DNA of 52,228 nt from DTDR01 sp964505415 (lineage in GTDB: Bacteria; Hydrothermota; Tepidihabitantia; Tepidihabitantales; DTDR01), in assembly GCA_964505415.1 (NCBI GenBank), contig CAZDHW010000013.1, positions 1 through 52,228 of the forward strand. Reading direction: 5' to 3'. The notes beneath the pieces are model-generated. The model searched no databases and was not told the origin of the DNA. It saw only the letters and a list, made by a program, of their open reading frames with translations. Positions 22,252 through 30,602 of the stretch are shown here, piece after piece (within the stretch, counting starts at the first letter, position 1; each line of letters begins with the position of its first letter). A program made the translations under genes and the position numbers.

Positions 22252-23206
22252 TGAAAAAAACAGCGAAGAATTTAAAAACGGTGTTCTTACTATAGGTGGT
22301 TTTGATGGTGTTCATTTTGCTCATCAAATAATAATCGAAAAATTGTTAAAAAATAAAGAAAATTTAAAAACTGTTGGCGGCTTAGTTACTTTTGAACCTT
22401 TACCTTATTTATACTTTCATCCTAATTTTCATTTTCTTTTGACCCCTTTTTTGGAAAAAGTAAAAATTTTAGAGACTTTAGGATTAGATTTTGTTTTTGT
22501 TTATAATTTTGATAATTTTTTTGCCAACCTGGAACCATTAATGTTTTTAAACAAATTAAAAAACGATTTATTACCAAAAAAGATTATTGTAGGTAATGAC
22601 TTTCGCTTTGGAAGAAATCGAGAAGGAGATATAAATCTTTTAAAAAATTTCTGTGAAAATGAAAACATTTTAATTGAAATTCTTCCACCAATAAAGAAAA
22701 CTGGAATCGAAGTAAAAAGCACAACTATTAGAGAAAAATTGATATTGGGAAATATCCGAATTGCGAATCTTCTTTTGGGTAGGGAATATTCTATAAAAGG
22801 GAAAGTGGTTAAGGGTAAGGGGCGAGGAAGTTTGTTGGGATATAAAACTGCTAATTTGGAATTATTGGACAACAAAAAGTTAATTCCTGCTGATGGGGTT
22901 TATGCTTGTAAAGTAAAAATAGCTGATGATGATAAGATTTACTTAGGAGTGTTAAATATTGGCGAAAGGCCGACTTTTTCAGAAAAGGAAAGAAATATTG
23001 AGGTTCATATTTTAAATTTTGAAAAAAATATTTTAGGAAAGGAGTTGGAAATATTTTTTATTCAAAGAATAAGGCCCGAATTTAAATTTGAGGATGTCGA
23101 AAAATTGAAAAAGAAAATAAAAGAAGATATTGAAATGAGTATAAAAATTTTTAAAAAGGAGAGGATATGGGAAGAAAATGCGAAATATGTGGAAAAAACT
23201 CAATAA
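22238..23206 (+). CDS. ribF: bifunctional riboflavin kinase / FAD synthetase
   Basis: Converts riboflavin to FMN and then FAD. N-terminal nucleotidyltransferase domain with IGGFDGVHFAHQ (HxGH-like; the Gly is Ala here), GNDFRFGRNREGD and STTIREKLILGNI. C-terminal flavokinase domain with KGRGSLLGYKTANLEL, DGVYACKV, LNIGERPTF and EVHILNFEKNILGKELEIFFIQRIRPE. 322 aa. It overlaps truB by 14 bp, and its last 40 bp also encode the start of rpmB in another frame. Confidence 0.94.
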   Translation: MKIIDEKNSEEFKNGVLTIGGFDGVHFAHQIIIEKLLKNKENLKTVGGLVTFEPLPYLYFHPNFHFLLTPFLEKVKILETLGLDFVFVYNFDNFFANLEPLMFLNKLKNDLLPKKIIVGNDFRFGRNREGDINLLKNFCENENILIEILPPIKKTGIEVKSTTIREKLILGNIRIANLLLGREYSIKGKVVKGKGRGSLLGYKTANLELLDNKKLIPADGVYACKVKIADDDKIYLGVLNIGERPTFSEKERNIEVHILNFEKNILGKELEIFFIQRIRPEFKFEDVEKLKKKIKEDIEMSIKIFKKERIWEENAKYVEKTQ

Positions 23207-23355
23207 CGGGACATAATATCAGTCATGCCCATAATGTAACTAAAAGAAAGTTTAATCCTAATCTTCAACGAATAAGAATTAAAATTGGCAATAAAACAAA
23301 AAGAGCGTGGGTTTGTACCCGCTGTCTTAAAAGCAATAAAGTAGTTAAGGCTTAG
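23167..23355 (+). CDS. rpmB: 50S ribosomal protein L28 (zinc-binding form)
   Basis: A 62-aa L28 with the C+ zinc ribbon: C5, C8 (CEIC) and C50, C53 (CTRC). The conserved core GHNISHAHNVTKRKFNPNLQ is present. The start is fixed by AAAAAGGAGAGGAT before ATG 23167, which lies inside ribF, giving a 40-bp out-of-frame overlap. L28 sits on the 50S subunit near the E site. Confidence 0.95.
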   Translation: MGRKCEICGKNSITGHNISHAHNVTKRKFNPNLQRIRIKIGNKTKRAWVCTRCLKSNKVVKA

Positions 23356-23364
23356 GAGAGAGAA

Positions 23365-24318
23365 ATGAAGGTATTGATTACTGGGATTACTGGTTTTGTT
23401 GGCAGTCATTTGGCCGAATATTTACTTTCGCTAAAAAATTGTGAAATCTACGGCACTTATCGATGGCGAAGTCGGATGGAAAATATTTCACACATAAAAG
23501 AGAAATTAAAACTTTTCGAATGTGATTTAAAAGATGCCACAGCAGTTTATAATTTGATAAAAGAAATTAAACCTGATATGATTTTTCACTTAGCAGCTCA
23601 AAGTTATGTACCAATGTCTTGGACGGCTCCTTCTGAAACTATTATTACAAATGTGATTAGCCAAATTAATATCTTAGAAGCGGTAAGAAATTTAAAAATG
23701 GACACCTTAATTCATATTGCTGGTTCTTCTGAAGAATACGGGTTAGTTTTGAGAAATGAGGTTCCTATCAAAGAAACTAATCCTTTAAGACCATTAAGCC
23801 CTTACGGAGTAAGTAAGGTTGCTCAAGATTTATTAGGTTTTCAATATTATAAAAGTTATAATCTAAAAATCGTAAGAACCCGCGCTTTCAATCATGAAGG
23901 GCCAAGAAGGGGAGAGGTTTTTGTTACTTCTAATTTTGCAAAACAAATAGCAGAAATTGAAAAAGGTAAAAGGGAGCCGGTTATTTATGTTGGCAATTTA
24001 GAAGCGGTTCGAGATTTTACCGATGTCCGGGATGTGGTTCGGGCCTATTATTTAGTATTAATTAAAGGAAGAGCAGGCGAAGTTTATAATATTGCTTCGG
24101 GAAAGGGTTATAAAATAAGGGAAGTTTTAGATATTTATTTAAGAATGAGTAAAGTCCGAGTGGAAATAAAAGTGGATCCCGCTCGACTAAGACCTTCAGA
24201 TGTGGAGTTATTGATAGGTGATGCTACTAAAATTAAAGAAGAATGTGGTTGGCAACCCCAAATTCCTTTTGAAAAAACTTTGGAAGATTTACTCAATTAC
24301 TGGCGAGAAAGGGTTTAA
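23365..24318 (+). CDS. gmd: GDP-mannose 4,6-dehydratase-like SDR enzyme
   Basis: An extended short-chain dehydrogenase (317 aa). The NAD(P) motif is TGITGFVGSH (6-15), the catalytic pair is Y147/K151 in SPYGVSKVAQD, and SSEEYG is at 121-126. The stretches RTRAFNHEGPRRG and VGNLEAVRDFTDVRDVVRAY are typical of GDP-mannose 4,6-dehydratases and their reductase relatives. It removes water from GDP-mannose to give the 4-keto-6-deoxy sugar. The next gene follows without a gap and looks like the matching reductase. TAGGAGAGAGAA precedes the ATG. Confidence 0.8.
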   Translation: MKVLITGITGFVGSHLAEYLLSLKNCEIYGTYRWRSRMENISHIKEKLKLFECDLKDATAVYNLIKEIKPDMIFHLAAQSYVPMSWTAPSETIITNVISQINILEAVRNLKMDTLIHIAGSSEEYGLVLRNEVPIKETNPLRPLSPYGVSKVAQDLLGFQYYKSYNLKIVRTRAFNHEGPRRGEVFVTSNFAKQIAEIEKGKREPVIYVGNLEAVRDFTDVRDVVRAYYLVLIKGRAGEVYNIASGKGYKIREVLDIYLRMSKVRVEIKVDPARLRPSDVELLIGDATKIKEECGWQPQIPFEKTLEDLLNYWRERV

Positions 24319-25242
24319 ATGAAAATTCTTATCACCGGAAGCGAAGGTTTTGTTGGGCAGTATCTTTTTGATTTTTTGGCTAATAAAAATTACGAGGTTT
24401 ACGGAACTTATTACCGAGAGGACGAAACAAAAGTTAATCGTTTTTTTTTGGATGTAAGAAAAAAAGAAGACGTTAAAAATCTTTTGGCAAAAATAAAACC
24501 TGATGGAATTTTCCATTTAGCAGCCCAAACTTCTGTGGCTCGCTCTTATAAAGAAGAACATTTAACTTATGAAGTAAACACCTTGGGAACTTTGAATCTT
24601 CTTTGGGCGATTAAAGAACTGAATTTAAATCCCCGTTTTATTTATATTTCTACTGCAGAAGTTTATGGACAACCAAAAGAAAAGAGAAAAGTTAAAGAAA
24701 ATGATGAATTAAATCCTGTAAGTCCTTATGCTTTAAGTAAATATTTTGCTGAAAAATTGGTTAACCATTATGTAAATGTGTATAATCTTGAAGCAATAAT
24801 TTTAAGACCTTTCAGTCATACGGGAATTGGTCAAGATGAAAACTTTTTTTTTCCTTATTGTTGTAAAAAAATTGTCGAAATAGAAAAGGGGAAAATTCCA
24901 CCTATTTTAGAAGTAGGCAATTTAGAAATAGAAAGGGATTATTTAGCTGTGGAAGATGTGGTTGTAGCTTATTACTTAGCTTTTAAATATGGAGTAAAAG
25001 GAGAAGTTTATAATATTACTAACAGTAAACCAATAAAATTAAAAGATGCTTTAAATTTTTTATTAACTCAATCGAATGTGAAAATTAAAATTATTTCTGT
25101 TAAGGAAAAAGTGAGAAAATGGGATATTTATTATCTTTCCGGGGATAATACTAAATTTAAAAAACTAACTAATTTTGAACCCCAATTAGATATCAAAGAA
25201 GTTTTAACCAAAATGCTTAATTATTACCGGCAAATTCTTTAG
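24319..25242 (+). CDS. rmd: GDP-6-deoxy-4-keto-mannose reductase-like SDR enzyme
   Basis: A 307-aa paralogue of the preceding gene, starting on the base after its stop. NAD(P) motif TGSEGFVGQY (6-15), STAEVYGQ, and Y137/K141 in SPYALSKYFAEK. HTGIGQDENFFFPYC and VGNLEIERDYLAVEDVVVAYY fit Rmd, which would make GDP-D-rhamnose from the GMD product. Which gene does which step is inferred from sequence style only. It ends tail-to-tail with yjbQ, sharing TTAG. Confidence 0.72.
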   Translation: MKILITGSEGFVGQYLFDFLANKNYEVYGTYYREDETKVNRFFLDVRKKEDVKNLLAKIKPDGIFHLAAQTSVARSYKEEHLTYEVNTLGTLNLLWAIKELNLNPRFIYISTAEVYGQPKEKRKVKENDELNPVSPYALSKYFAEKLVNHYVNVYNLEAIILRPFSHTGIGQDENFFFPYCCKKIVEIEKGKIPPILEVGNLEIERDYLAVEDVVVAYYLAFKYGVKGEVYNITNSKPIKLKDALNFLLTQSNVKIKIISVKEKVRKWDIYYLSGDNTKFKKLTNFEPQLDIKEVLTKMLNYYRQIL

Positions 25243-25637
25243 GCAGCGATGAGTTTTAAATAAATCTTTCTTTCTCGCGGCCCGTCAAATTCACAAAGAA
25301 AAATACCTTGCCAAGTACCTAAAATAAGCTTTTTATTTTCAAAAAAGATAACTGCGAAAGAATTTATTAAGGAAGTTTTAATGTGGGCGTCAGCATTACC
25401 TTCCGTATGGGTATAAAAATTATTTAGAGGAACTAAACGATTTAAAGTGTTATTAATATCGTTTATTACCGAAGGGTCATAATTTTCATTAATTGTTATT
25501 CCGCAAGTAGTGTGGGGTACATAAAGGCAACAGATTCCGGAATCGATTACGCTTTTGTTAATGATTTCTTCCACTTTTTTGGTAATATCAACGAAAGCAA
25601 TTCTTTTTGGGGTAGTAACTTTTATTGTGTAATACAT
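25239..25637 (-). CDS. yjbQ: YjbQ family protein (UPF0047)
   Basis: A 132-aa trimeric beta-barrel family. Conserved VPHTTCGITINENYDPSV, the metal-like THTEGNADAHIKTSL and LGTWQGIFLCEFDGPRERKIY are all present. Members show weak thiamine-phosphate synthase activity in vitro, but the physiological role is open. It is the last gene of the rimP operon and sits 1 bp after the DUF503 gene. Confidence 0.92.
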   Translation of the reverse strand: MYYTIKVTTPKRIAFVDITKKVEEIINKSVIDSGICCLYVPHTTCGITINENYDPSVINDINNTLNRLVPLNNFYTHTEGNADAHIKTSLINSFAVIFFENKKLILGTWQGIFLCEFDGPRERKIYLKLIAA

Positions 25638-25638
25638 T

Positions 25639-25923
25639 TTAATATAATTTTTGATAATGATAATCTAAAATTGTAAAATTAGGATAATTTTCTAAAAATT
25701 TTAATAAATTATTTTTGGTTTTAAAAGAATTTTCCGAAGAATTGTTAACAAAACAGATTGCTAATTTAGAGCGCTGCCATAAATCTTGGTAATCTATCTC
25801 TACGATGGAAATATTGAATTCTTTTTTTAATTGGGCAAATAAAGAATTAAGGAATCTTCTCTTATCCTTTAACGAGTGTCCATTACCACAAAGGCAGTCT
25901 ATTATCAATAAATTAACTGTCAT
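25639..25923 (-). CDS. DUF503 family protein (YlxP-like)
   Basis: A 94-aa protein with the DUF503 signature GNGHSLKDKRRFLNSLFAQLKKEFNISIVEIDYQDLWQRS. In Bacillus the homologue ylxP lies directly after infB, and the same order is kept here with no gap. Likely a translation- or ribosome-linked accessory factor; biochemical function unknown. Confidence 0.9.
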   Translation of the reverse strand: MTVNLLIIDCLCGNGHSLKDKRRFLNSLFAQLKKEFNISIVEIDYQDLWQRSKLAICFVNNSSENSFKTKNNLLKFLENYPNFTILDYHYQKLY

Positions 25924-27960
25924 CTACTCTTCCATATAGCATTCCAAAAGGTCCTCTTCTTGAAGATTTTCTATGCCGTTGATACCGATACCGCATTCGT
26001 AACCAGCTTCTACCTCTTTTACATCGTCTTTAAATCTTTTCAGTGAGGTTATTTTCCCTTTAAATATTTCGACATCTTTTCTAAAAACCTTTACAATCGC
26101 ATCGCGAACAATTTTGCCTTCTAATACATAGCTACCAGCAACTAAACCTACTCCTTTGATATTAAATACTTTTCTCACCACTGCTTTTCCAACCAAAACT
26201 TCTTTCTTCTCTTCTTCTAATAGTCCTAACATTGCTGCTCGAATGTCGTCGATTGCTTGATAGATAATATTATAGGTTCTAATTTCAATCTGTTGCTGTT
26301 CAGCTATTTCCTTGGCATCACCTAAAGGAGTAACATGATAACCAACCACTATGGCTTCGGAGGCAGCAGCTAATAAAACATCCGATTTAGTGATGGGTCC
26401 CACACCAGCATGAATAATTTTAATTTTTACTTCTTCTAATGATAATTCTTCTAAAGCATGTTTTATTGCTTCTAGAGAACCCATTACATCAGCTTTTAAA
26501 ACAATTTTTAATTCTTTGGTTTCGCCTTTTTGAATTTTTTCCTGAATTAATTGTAAAGTTAATTTTTTTTGTAATTTAAACTTTTCACTTTGCTTTTGTA
26601 ATTTTCGTTTTTGGGCTAATTCGCGTGCTAATCTTTCGTTCTCAACTACAATTAATCTTTCCCCTGGTTCCGGGATATCGGAAAAACCAATAATTTGGCA
26701 TGGGTTACTAGGATTACCGAAATCAATCTTTTTAAATTTATCCGGAAGAACATCAAAAATTTCTCTTACCTTACCATAAGTTTCCCCGCATACAAAAAAA
26801 TTACCCCTTTCAATTTTTCCTTCATTAACTAATACAGTAGCAATAATTCCTCTTCCTTTATCAACACGACTATCAATTACTACACCTTTTCCCGGGCAAT
26901 CATAAGGAGCTTTAAAATTATAGGTATGACTGAGTAAAAGGATTGCGTCTAATAAATCATCAATTCCGTAACCAGTATAAGCAGAAGTTTCTACGCAAAG
27001 AACATCCCCACCGTAACTTTCAATCCTTATCCCGTAATTAGCCAATTGAGCTTTTACTCTTTCTGGATTTGCATCGGGCAAGTCAACTTTGGTAATAGCC
27101 ACAATAATTGGTACTCCTGCTGCCCGGGTATGATTTATCGCTTCTTCTGTTTGAGGCTTTACTCCTTCATTAGCAGCAACTACCAAAATAGCGATATCAG
27201 TAACTTGAATCCCTCTAGCTCTCATAGCAGTAAAAGCTTCGTGTCCAGGGGTATCAAGGAAAATTATTTTTTCGTTTTTATAATTAACTACCGAAACCCC
27301 TACGTGTTGAGTAATTCGGCCAACTTCTTTTTCTGCAATTTTTGTTTTTCGAATGTAATCTAAAAGAGTTGTTTTCCCGTGGTCTACATGACCAATGACA
27401 GTTACAACTGGTGGTCGAGGTAACAAAGGAACATTTTCTAATTTTTTTTCACTTATAATTTCTTCTTTTACTACAATCTCTTTTTTAAATTCATCGGCTA
27501 AGAGATAAATAGTATCCAAATCTAACCGTTGATTAATTGTAGCAATCAACCCCATTTTTAGACAGGCTTTAATAATATCTGCCGGTAACACATCGAAAGC
27601 GACAGCCAATTCGGAAACGGTCATAAAGGGTGTTACTTCAATCTTTGGTTTTTCTATTTCTTTTGGTTCTTTCTTTTCAGGTTTTCTGATTTTCGTAATA
27701 GTTTTTTGCGGTTTGATAGTAATTGGTTTTTCTTCTTTTTTAATTTCTTCTTTTTCAATTTTACTGCTATATAGTTTTTCCTCCTCTTTAATTTTTTTCT
27801 TTATGGCTTCATATTCTTCCCAAGTAACAAAAGAAGTATAACCTCTTTCTTTGAAACCTAATTCTTTTAACAAATTTACAACTGCTTTGGGTGAAAGATT
27901 AAGTCTTTTTGCTACTTCGTTCACCTTTAAACGGTCGGTTTTCATAAAATTAAGTTTCAC
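25924..27960 (-). CDS. infB: translation initiation factor IF-2
   Basis: GTPase that brings fMet-tRNA to the 30S subunit and drives subunit joining. Two IF2_N-type modules (about 9-45 and 112-155) are joined by a charged Lys/Glu linker. The G domain has GHVDHGKTTLLDY (about 191), DTPGHEAFTAMRARG, TKVDLPDANP and ETSAYTGYGIDDLL, followed by domains II-IV. 678 aa is short because the N-terminal linker is reduced. GTG 27960 has a weak GAGG upstream; ATG 27945 (MKTDRLKVNE) is an equally possible start. It overlaps nusA. Confidence 0.96.
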   Translation of the reverse strand: MKLNFMKTDRLKVNEVAKRLNLSPKAVVNLLKELGFKERGYTSFVTWEEYEAIKKKIKEEEKLYSSKIEKEEIKKEEKPITIKPQKTITKIRKPEKKEPKEIEKPKIEVTPFMTVSELAVAFDVLPADIIKACLKMGLIATINQRLDLDTIYLLADEFKKEIVVKEEIISEKKLENVPLLPRPPVVTVIGHVDHGKTTLLDYIRKTKIAEKEVGRITQHVGVSVVNYKNEKIIFLDTPGHEAFTAMRARGIQVTDIAILVVAANEGVKPQTEEAINHTRAAGVPIIVAITKVDLPDANPERVKAQLANYGIRIESYGGDVLCVETSAYTGYGIDDLLDAILLLSHTYNFKAPYDCPGKGVVIDSRVDKGRGIIATVLVNEGKIERGNFFVCGETYGKVREIFDVLPDKFKKIDFGNPSNPCQIIGFSDIPEPGERLIVVENERLARELAQKRKLQKQSEKFKLQKKLTLQLIQEKIQKGETKELKIVLKADVMGSLEAIKHALEELSLEEVKIKIIHAGVGPITKSDVLLAAASEAIVVGYHVTPLGDAKEIAEQQQIEIRTYNIIYQAIDDIRAAMLGLLEEEKKEVLVGKAVVRKVFNIKGVGLVAGSYVLEGKIVRDAIVKVFRKDVEIFKGKITSLKRFKDDVKEVEAGYECGIGINGIENLQEEDLLECYMEE

Positions 27961-29224
27961 TTGCCTCTGTCTTTTGGGAGAAGAATTTTTCTTTTATTTT
28001 TTCTTCAATGTCTTTTTTTAATATTTTAACTTGTTCAAGATCATAATTAATAAGTTTACTAAGGTTTTCGTCAGGTGTAGTTAGTAAATCAAAGGCATTA
28101 ATGATTTGATTTTCTGCTAATTTTTCCAAAATAGTATCAGAAAGATCCAGCTCTTTTAAGGAAATATTCTTTGCTTTTTCTTTAATTAGACGATCCAAGT
28201 AATCACTCAATTTAAGAATTTCAATATTTGCTCCGGTAAGCCGACTGGCTAAATTGACATTATTTCCTTTTTTGCCAACCGCAATCGGATAATCGTTATC
28301 AGGAACAATAACAGTATATTTATCGTTTTCTTTTAATACTTCTTTGACCTTAGCAGGACTCAAGGCCCGAGCAATGAAAACTTTTAAATCTTTTGACCAT
28401 TGGATAATGTCGATCTTTTCTTCTCCTAATTCTTTTAAAACATTTTCGATTCTTTGTCTCTTAAAACCAACACAAGCGCCGACGGGGTCTACTTTATCAT
28501 CTTCCGAATACACAGCGATCTTAGTTCGTACCCCCGGGACACGAGCGATTGCCTTTATTTGAACAATATTTTGTTGAATTTCCGGGACTTCCTTGGCCAA
28601 AAGTTTTTTCACAAATTCTTGATGTGTTCTTGAAAGATGGACGCGCGGTCCCAAAGGTGTTTTTTCTACTTTTACTACATAAGCTTTAATCACTGCTCCT
28701 TGACGGAGACGGTCGGATTTTAGATAATCTTGAGGTAAGAGATACCCTTCCACAGCTCCTAAATTTACTATTACTCGGTCTTTGGCAATTTGATAAATAG
28801 TGCCCGAAATAATTTCTTTTTCTTTTTTCTTAAATTCTTCGTATAATTTATTTTTTTCAATCGAGCGAAGACGATTTACCAATTCATCAGCAGCTTTTTG
28901 AATAGTAGAACGTCCTACTTCTTTTAGAGGTAAAGGAACTTTAATTTTTTCGCCGATTTGGACATCGGGTTTAATTGTTCTAGCTTCTTCTAAAGAAATT
29001 TCTTTACCTAATTTCATCGGTGTTTCAACAACTGTTTTATTCAGAAAAATTTTAATCTCACCGTTTTCCAAATTAACAACAACTTCTGGTTCAGAATCTT
29101 GACCATATCTTTTTTTAAGACCAACAATTAAACTTTCTTTTAAAGCTTCACTTACATACAAAACATCAACATTTCTTTTTCGGGCAATTTCACTTAAATA
29201 GGCTAAAATTTCATCTTTTTTCAT
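27950..29224 (-). CDS. nusA: transcription termination/antitermination factor NusA
   Basis: A 424-aa RNA polymerase-binding protein. NusA N-domain (1-125, KRNVDVLYVSEALKESLI), S1 domain (about 130-200, GTIYQIAKDRVIVNLGAVEGYL), and KH1/KH2 (PVGACVGFKRQRIENVLKEL and VGKKGNNVNLASRLTG). A short helix-hairpin-helix tail (LAENQIINAFDLLTTPDENL) is present. The start overlaps rimP as ATGA. The conserved rimP-nusA-infB order supports the call. Confidence 0.96.
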   Translation of the reverse strand: MKKDEILAYLSEIARKRNVDVLYVSEALKESLIVGLKKRYGQDSEPEVVVNLENGEIKIFLNKTVVETPMKLGKEISLEEARTIKPDVQIGEKIKVPLPLKEVGRSTIQKAADELVNRLRSIEKNKLYEEFKKKEKEIISGTIYQIAKDRVIVNLGAVEGYLLPQDYLKSDRLRQGAVIKAYVVKVEKTPLGPRVHLSRTHQEFVKKLLAKEVPEIQQNIVQIKAIARVPGVRTKIAVYSEDDKVDPVGACVGFKRQRIENVLKELGEEKIDIIQWSKDLKVFIARALSPAKVKEVLKENDKYTVIVPDNDYPIAVGKKGNNVNLASRLTGANIEILKLSDYLDRLIKEKAKNISLKELDLSDTILEKLAENQIINAFDLLTTPDENLSKLINYDLEQVKILKKDIEEKIKEKFFSQKTEASET

Positions 29225-29691
29225 TTTTTAAACAGCTCCTTGGTTGGTACTTTTACCTCGGCTTTTTTTATTTCAACATAATTAATATTAACTATTTCTC
29301 CCGGTTTTATACTAGAACCTTCTAAAGTTTTTAAAGTTATTTTTTCTTCATCAGCAGCTAAAAGTTCACCATAAAAATATTCTTTTTCTTTTTGAATCAT
29401 TACTTTCTTACCAATTGCCCTTTTGAAATGTTCTACCGTTTTTAATCTCCTTTCAACTCCTGGCGAAGAAACTTCCAAAATATAAGAATGGGGTATTAAA
29501 TCAAGAGCATCTAATCTTAACGATAAAAGATTAGAAACTTCAACACAGGTCTCAATAGTTACCCCTTCAGGCATGTCAATATAAACTCGTAGATTTTTTC
29601 CGTCATATTCCAAATCGTAAAGTTCTAATCCAATTTCGTTAATAGTTCTTAAAATTAAATTATAAACTTCTTCGGGTAATTTCTTTTCCAT
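29221..29691 (-). CDS. rimP: ribosome maturation factor RimP
   Basis: A 156-aa 30S assembly factor. The pattern is YDGKNLRVYIDMPEGVTIETCVEVSNLLSLRLDALDLIPHSYILEVSSPGVERRLKTVEHFKRAIGKKV, then an Sm-like C-terminal domain, with each part in family order. First gene of the operon; its -10 box ends 11 bp before the ATG and there is no ribosome binding site. Confidence 0.95.
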   Translation of the reverse strand: MEKKLPEEVYNLILRTINEIGLELYDLEYDGKNLRVYIDMPEGVTIETCVEVSNLLSLRLDALDLIPHSYILEVSSPGVERRLKTVEHFKRAIGKKVMIQKEKEYFYGELLAADEEKITLKTLEGSSIKPGEIVNINYVEIKKAEVKVPTKELFKK

Positions 29692-29702
29692 AAAACTTAA
29701 TA

Positions 29703-29731
29703 ATTATACTTACTTGAAGAACAAAAATCAA
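29703..29731 (-). promoter_or_regulatory. rimP-nusA-infB operon promoter
   Basis: Minus strand TTGATT (29731-29726), 17 bp, TATAAT (29708-29703), then 11 bp to the rimP ATG. The leader would be about 3-5 nt and has no Shine-Dalgarno sequence. Confidence 0.75.
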
Positions 29732-30200
29732 GATTAGATAAACATTGGAAAGAGATAAAAATTTTTTTCATTTTTTCCAAAGCGAAATCAATGGGGGAAT
29801 AATGGGTTAAAAAATATTTTGAAGAAGCAAAATTCTAAGAATTATTAAATTAACCATAAAAGAATTATTCGGGGAGTTATTTAGGGAATTTTATTAATTT
29901 ATAACCTTTATCTTCATTTTCTCTTTTAATTTTGTCATTCATTTATTATTTGTGTATTTGTTATTAAAACCAAAAATCTAACTTATTTTATCTTTCTTTT
30001 AAAATTGGTCACATTTTTAAGATAAAAATATTGAAATTGCATAACTTAAATGGAATATGATAATTTATTAATTAAAAATGTCGCACCTGTTTGGTTATTA
30101 CCGAAATTTTTCCATTGTTTTTCATTTTTTTTAAGTTATTGAAAATCAAAATCTTATTTTAATTTTTCTTTAATTGTTTGGCATATTTTTTGTCTCAATT
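29732..30200. other. AT-rich intergenic stretch with no supported gene
   Basis: About 470 bp between the rimP promoter and the small ORF at 30201. It holds no ORF above 60 codons with a ribosome binding site, no tandem repeats and no clear consensus promoter. A 30-codon ORF at 30050-30142 has no start signals. It may be decayed sequence or the promoter-proximal region for the structured element to the right. Confidence 0.5.
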
Positions 30201-30266
30201 TTAATAAGATTTAAAAGGTTCTTTGAAAATCTGGTAAGAAGGTAAAGAAGAAAAAATTACTCGCAT
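30201..30266 (-). CDS. possible 21-aa small protein or leader peptide
   Basis: On the minus strand ATG 30266 is preceded by GGTAAGGAGGTGAAA, nearly identical to the ribosome binding site of pilB, and opens a 21-codon frame (MRVIFSSLPSYQIFKEPFKSY). It lies directly downstream, in its own direction, of the hairpin-rich region 30270-30602. No homologue is recognised. It could be a leader peptide or a small protein; it could also be chance, with the site serving as the complement of the lipoprotein gene's Shine-Dalgarno. Confidence 0.35.
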   Translation of the reverse strand: MRVIFSSLPSYQIFKEPFKSY

Positions 30267-30269
30267 TTT

Positions 30270-30602
30270 CACCTCCTTACCACGTTGAGAGGGATGCGAT
30301 GCCAAGAGGAGGTTTAAGATGATTGGGAAAATTCGTTTTCCTGAGGCTGGCGTCGCATCCCAGCTAAGATTTTGGGGGTCTAAAACTAACCTCCCTTTTG
30401 AGTTCATAGCCCAGTCCTCATTTTTAGACCCCCGTTAAATTTAAGGGGAGGAGGAGATGAAAGAAAAGAGGCTCCGATACCACCTGATTAGGACCGTTCA
30501 AAAGGTAGAGGATGCCACCTCTTAATAATATTTTTAGAGGCGAGAACGGTCAACAGGGTATCAGGGGCCTCTTTTCTTAGGAGGGAGAAAAGGAGGTGTG
30601 TG
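30270..30602. ncRNA. GC-rich structured RNA or leader with three long hairpins, unidentified
   Basis: Hairpin 1: 30291-30303 pairs with 30349-30361 (13 bp, one G-U); inside it GGAAAA-TTCG-TTTTCC (30326-30341) forms a UUCG tetraloop stem. Hairpin 2: 30374-30385 pairs with 30422-30433 (12 bp perfect, GGGGGTCTAAAA). Hairpin 3: 30461-30472 with 30567-30578 (12 bp perfect), continued by GATACC/GGTATC (30476-30481/30557-30562), CTG/CAG, and GACCGTTC/GAACGGTC (30492-30499/30544-30551). Inside, CCTCT at 30518-30522 can pair with AGAGG on either side. The patch is visibly richer in GC than its surroundings. Strand is uncertain: plus would make it the lipoprotein leader, minus would place it before the 21-aa ORF. 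I see no signature of tmRNA, RNase P, SRP or 6S RNA. Confidence 0.6.

Noticed and set aside
29221..29224. Frameshift suspicion at the many 4-bp ATGA overlaps
   Set aside because: Each overlap joins two complete proteins with proper ends. It is normal translational coupling in this compact genome.
30050..30142. 30-codon ORF MEYDNLLIKNVAPVW...
   Set aside because: No ribosome binding site and no well-placed promoter; too short to support.
30160..30215. Sigma-54-like TGGCATATTTTTTGT element
   Set aside because: The -12 GC is missing and no activator context is visible; it is likely chance in AT-rich DNA.
30461..30578. M-box or T-box riboswitch resemblance (GAGGCTCC on plus, GGTGGTATCGG on minus)
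   Set aside because: Only short stretches agree. The remaining conserved cores and the overall folds of these riboswitches are absent.
30270..30602. tmRNA, RNase P RNA, SRP RNA or 6S RNA
   Set aside because: None of the characteristic sequences of tmRNA, RNase P RNA or the SRP tetraloop helix is seen, and the fold does not give the single central-bubble hairpin of 6S RNA.
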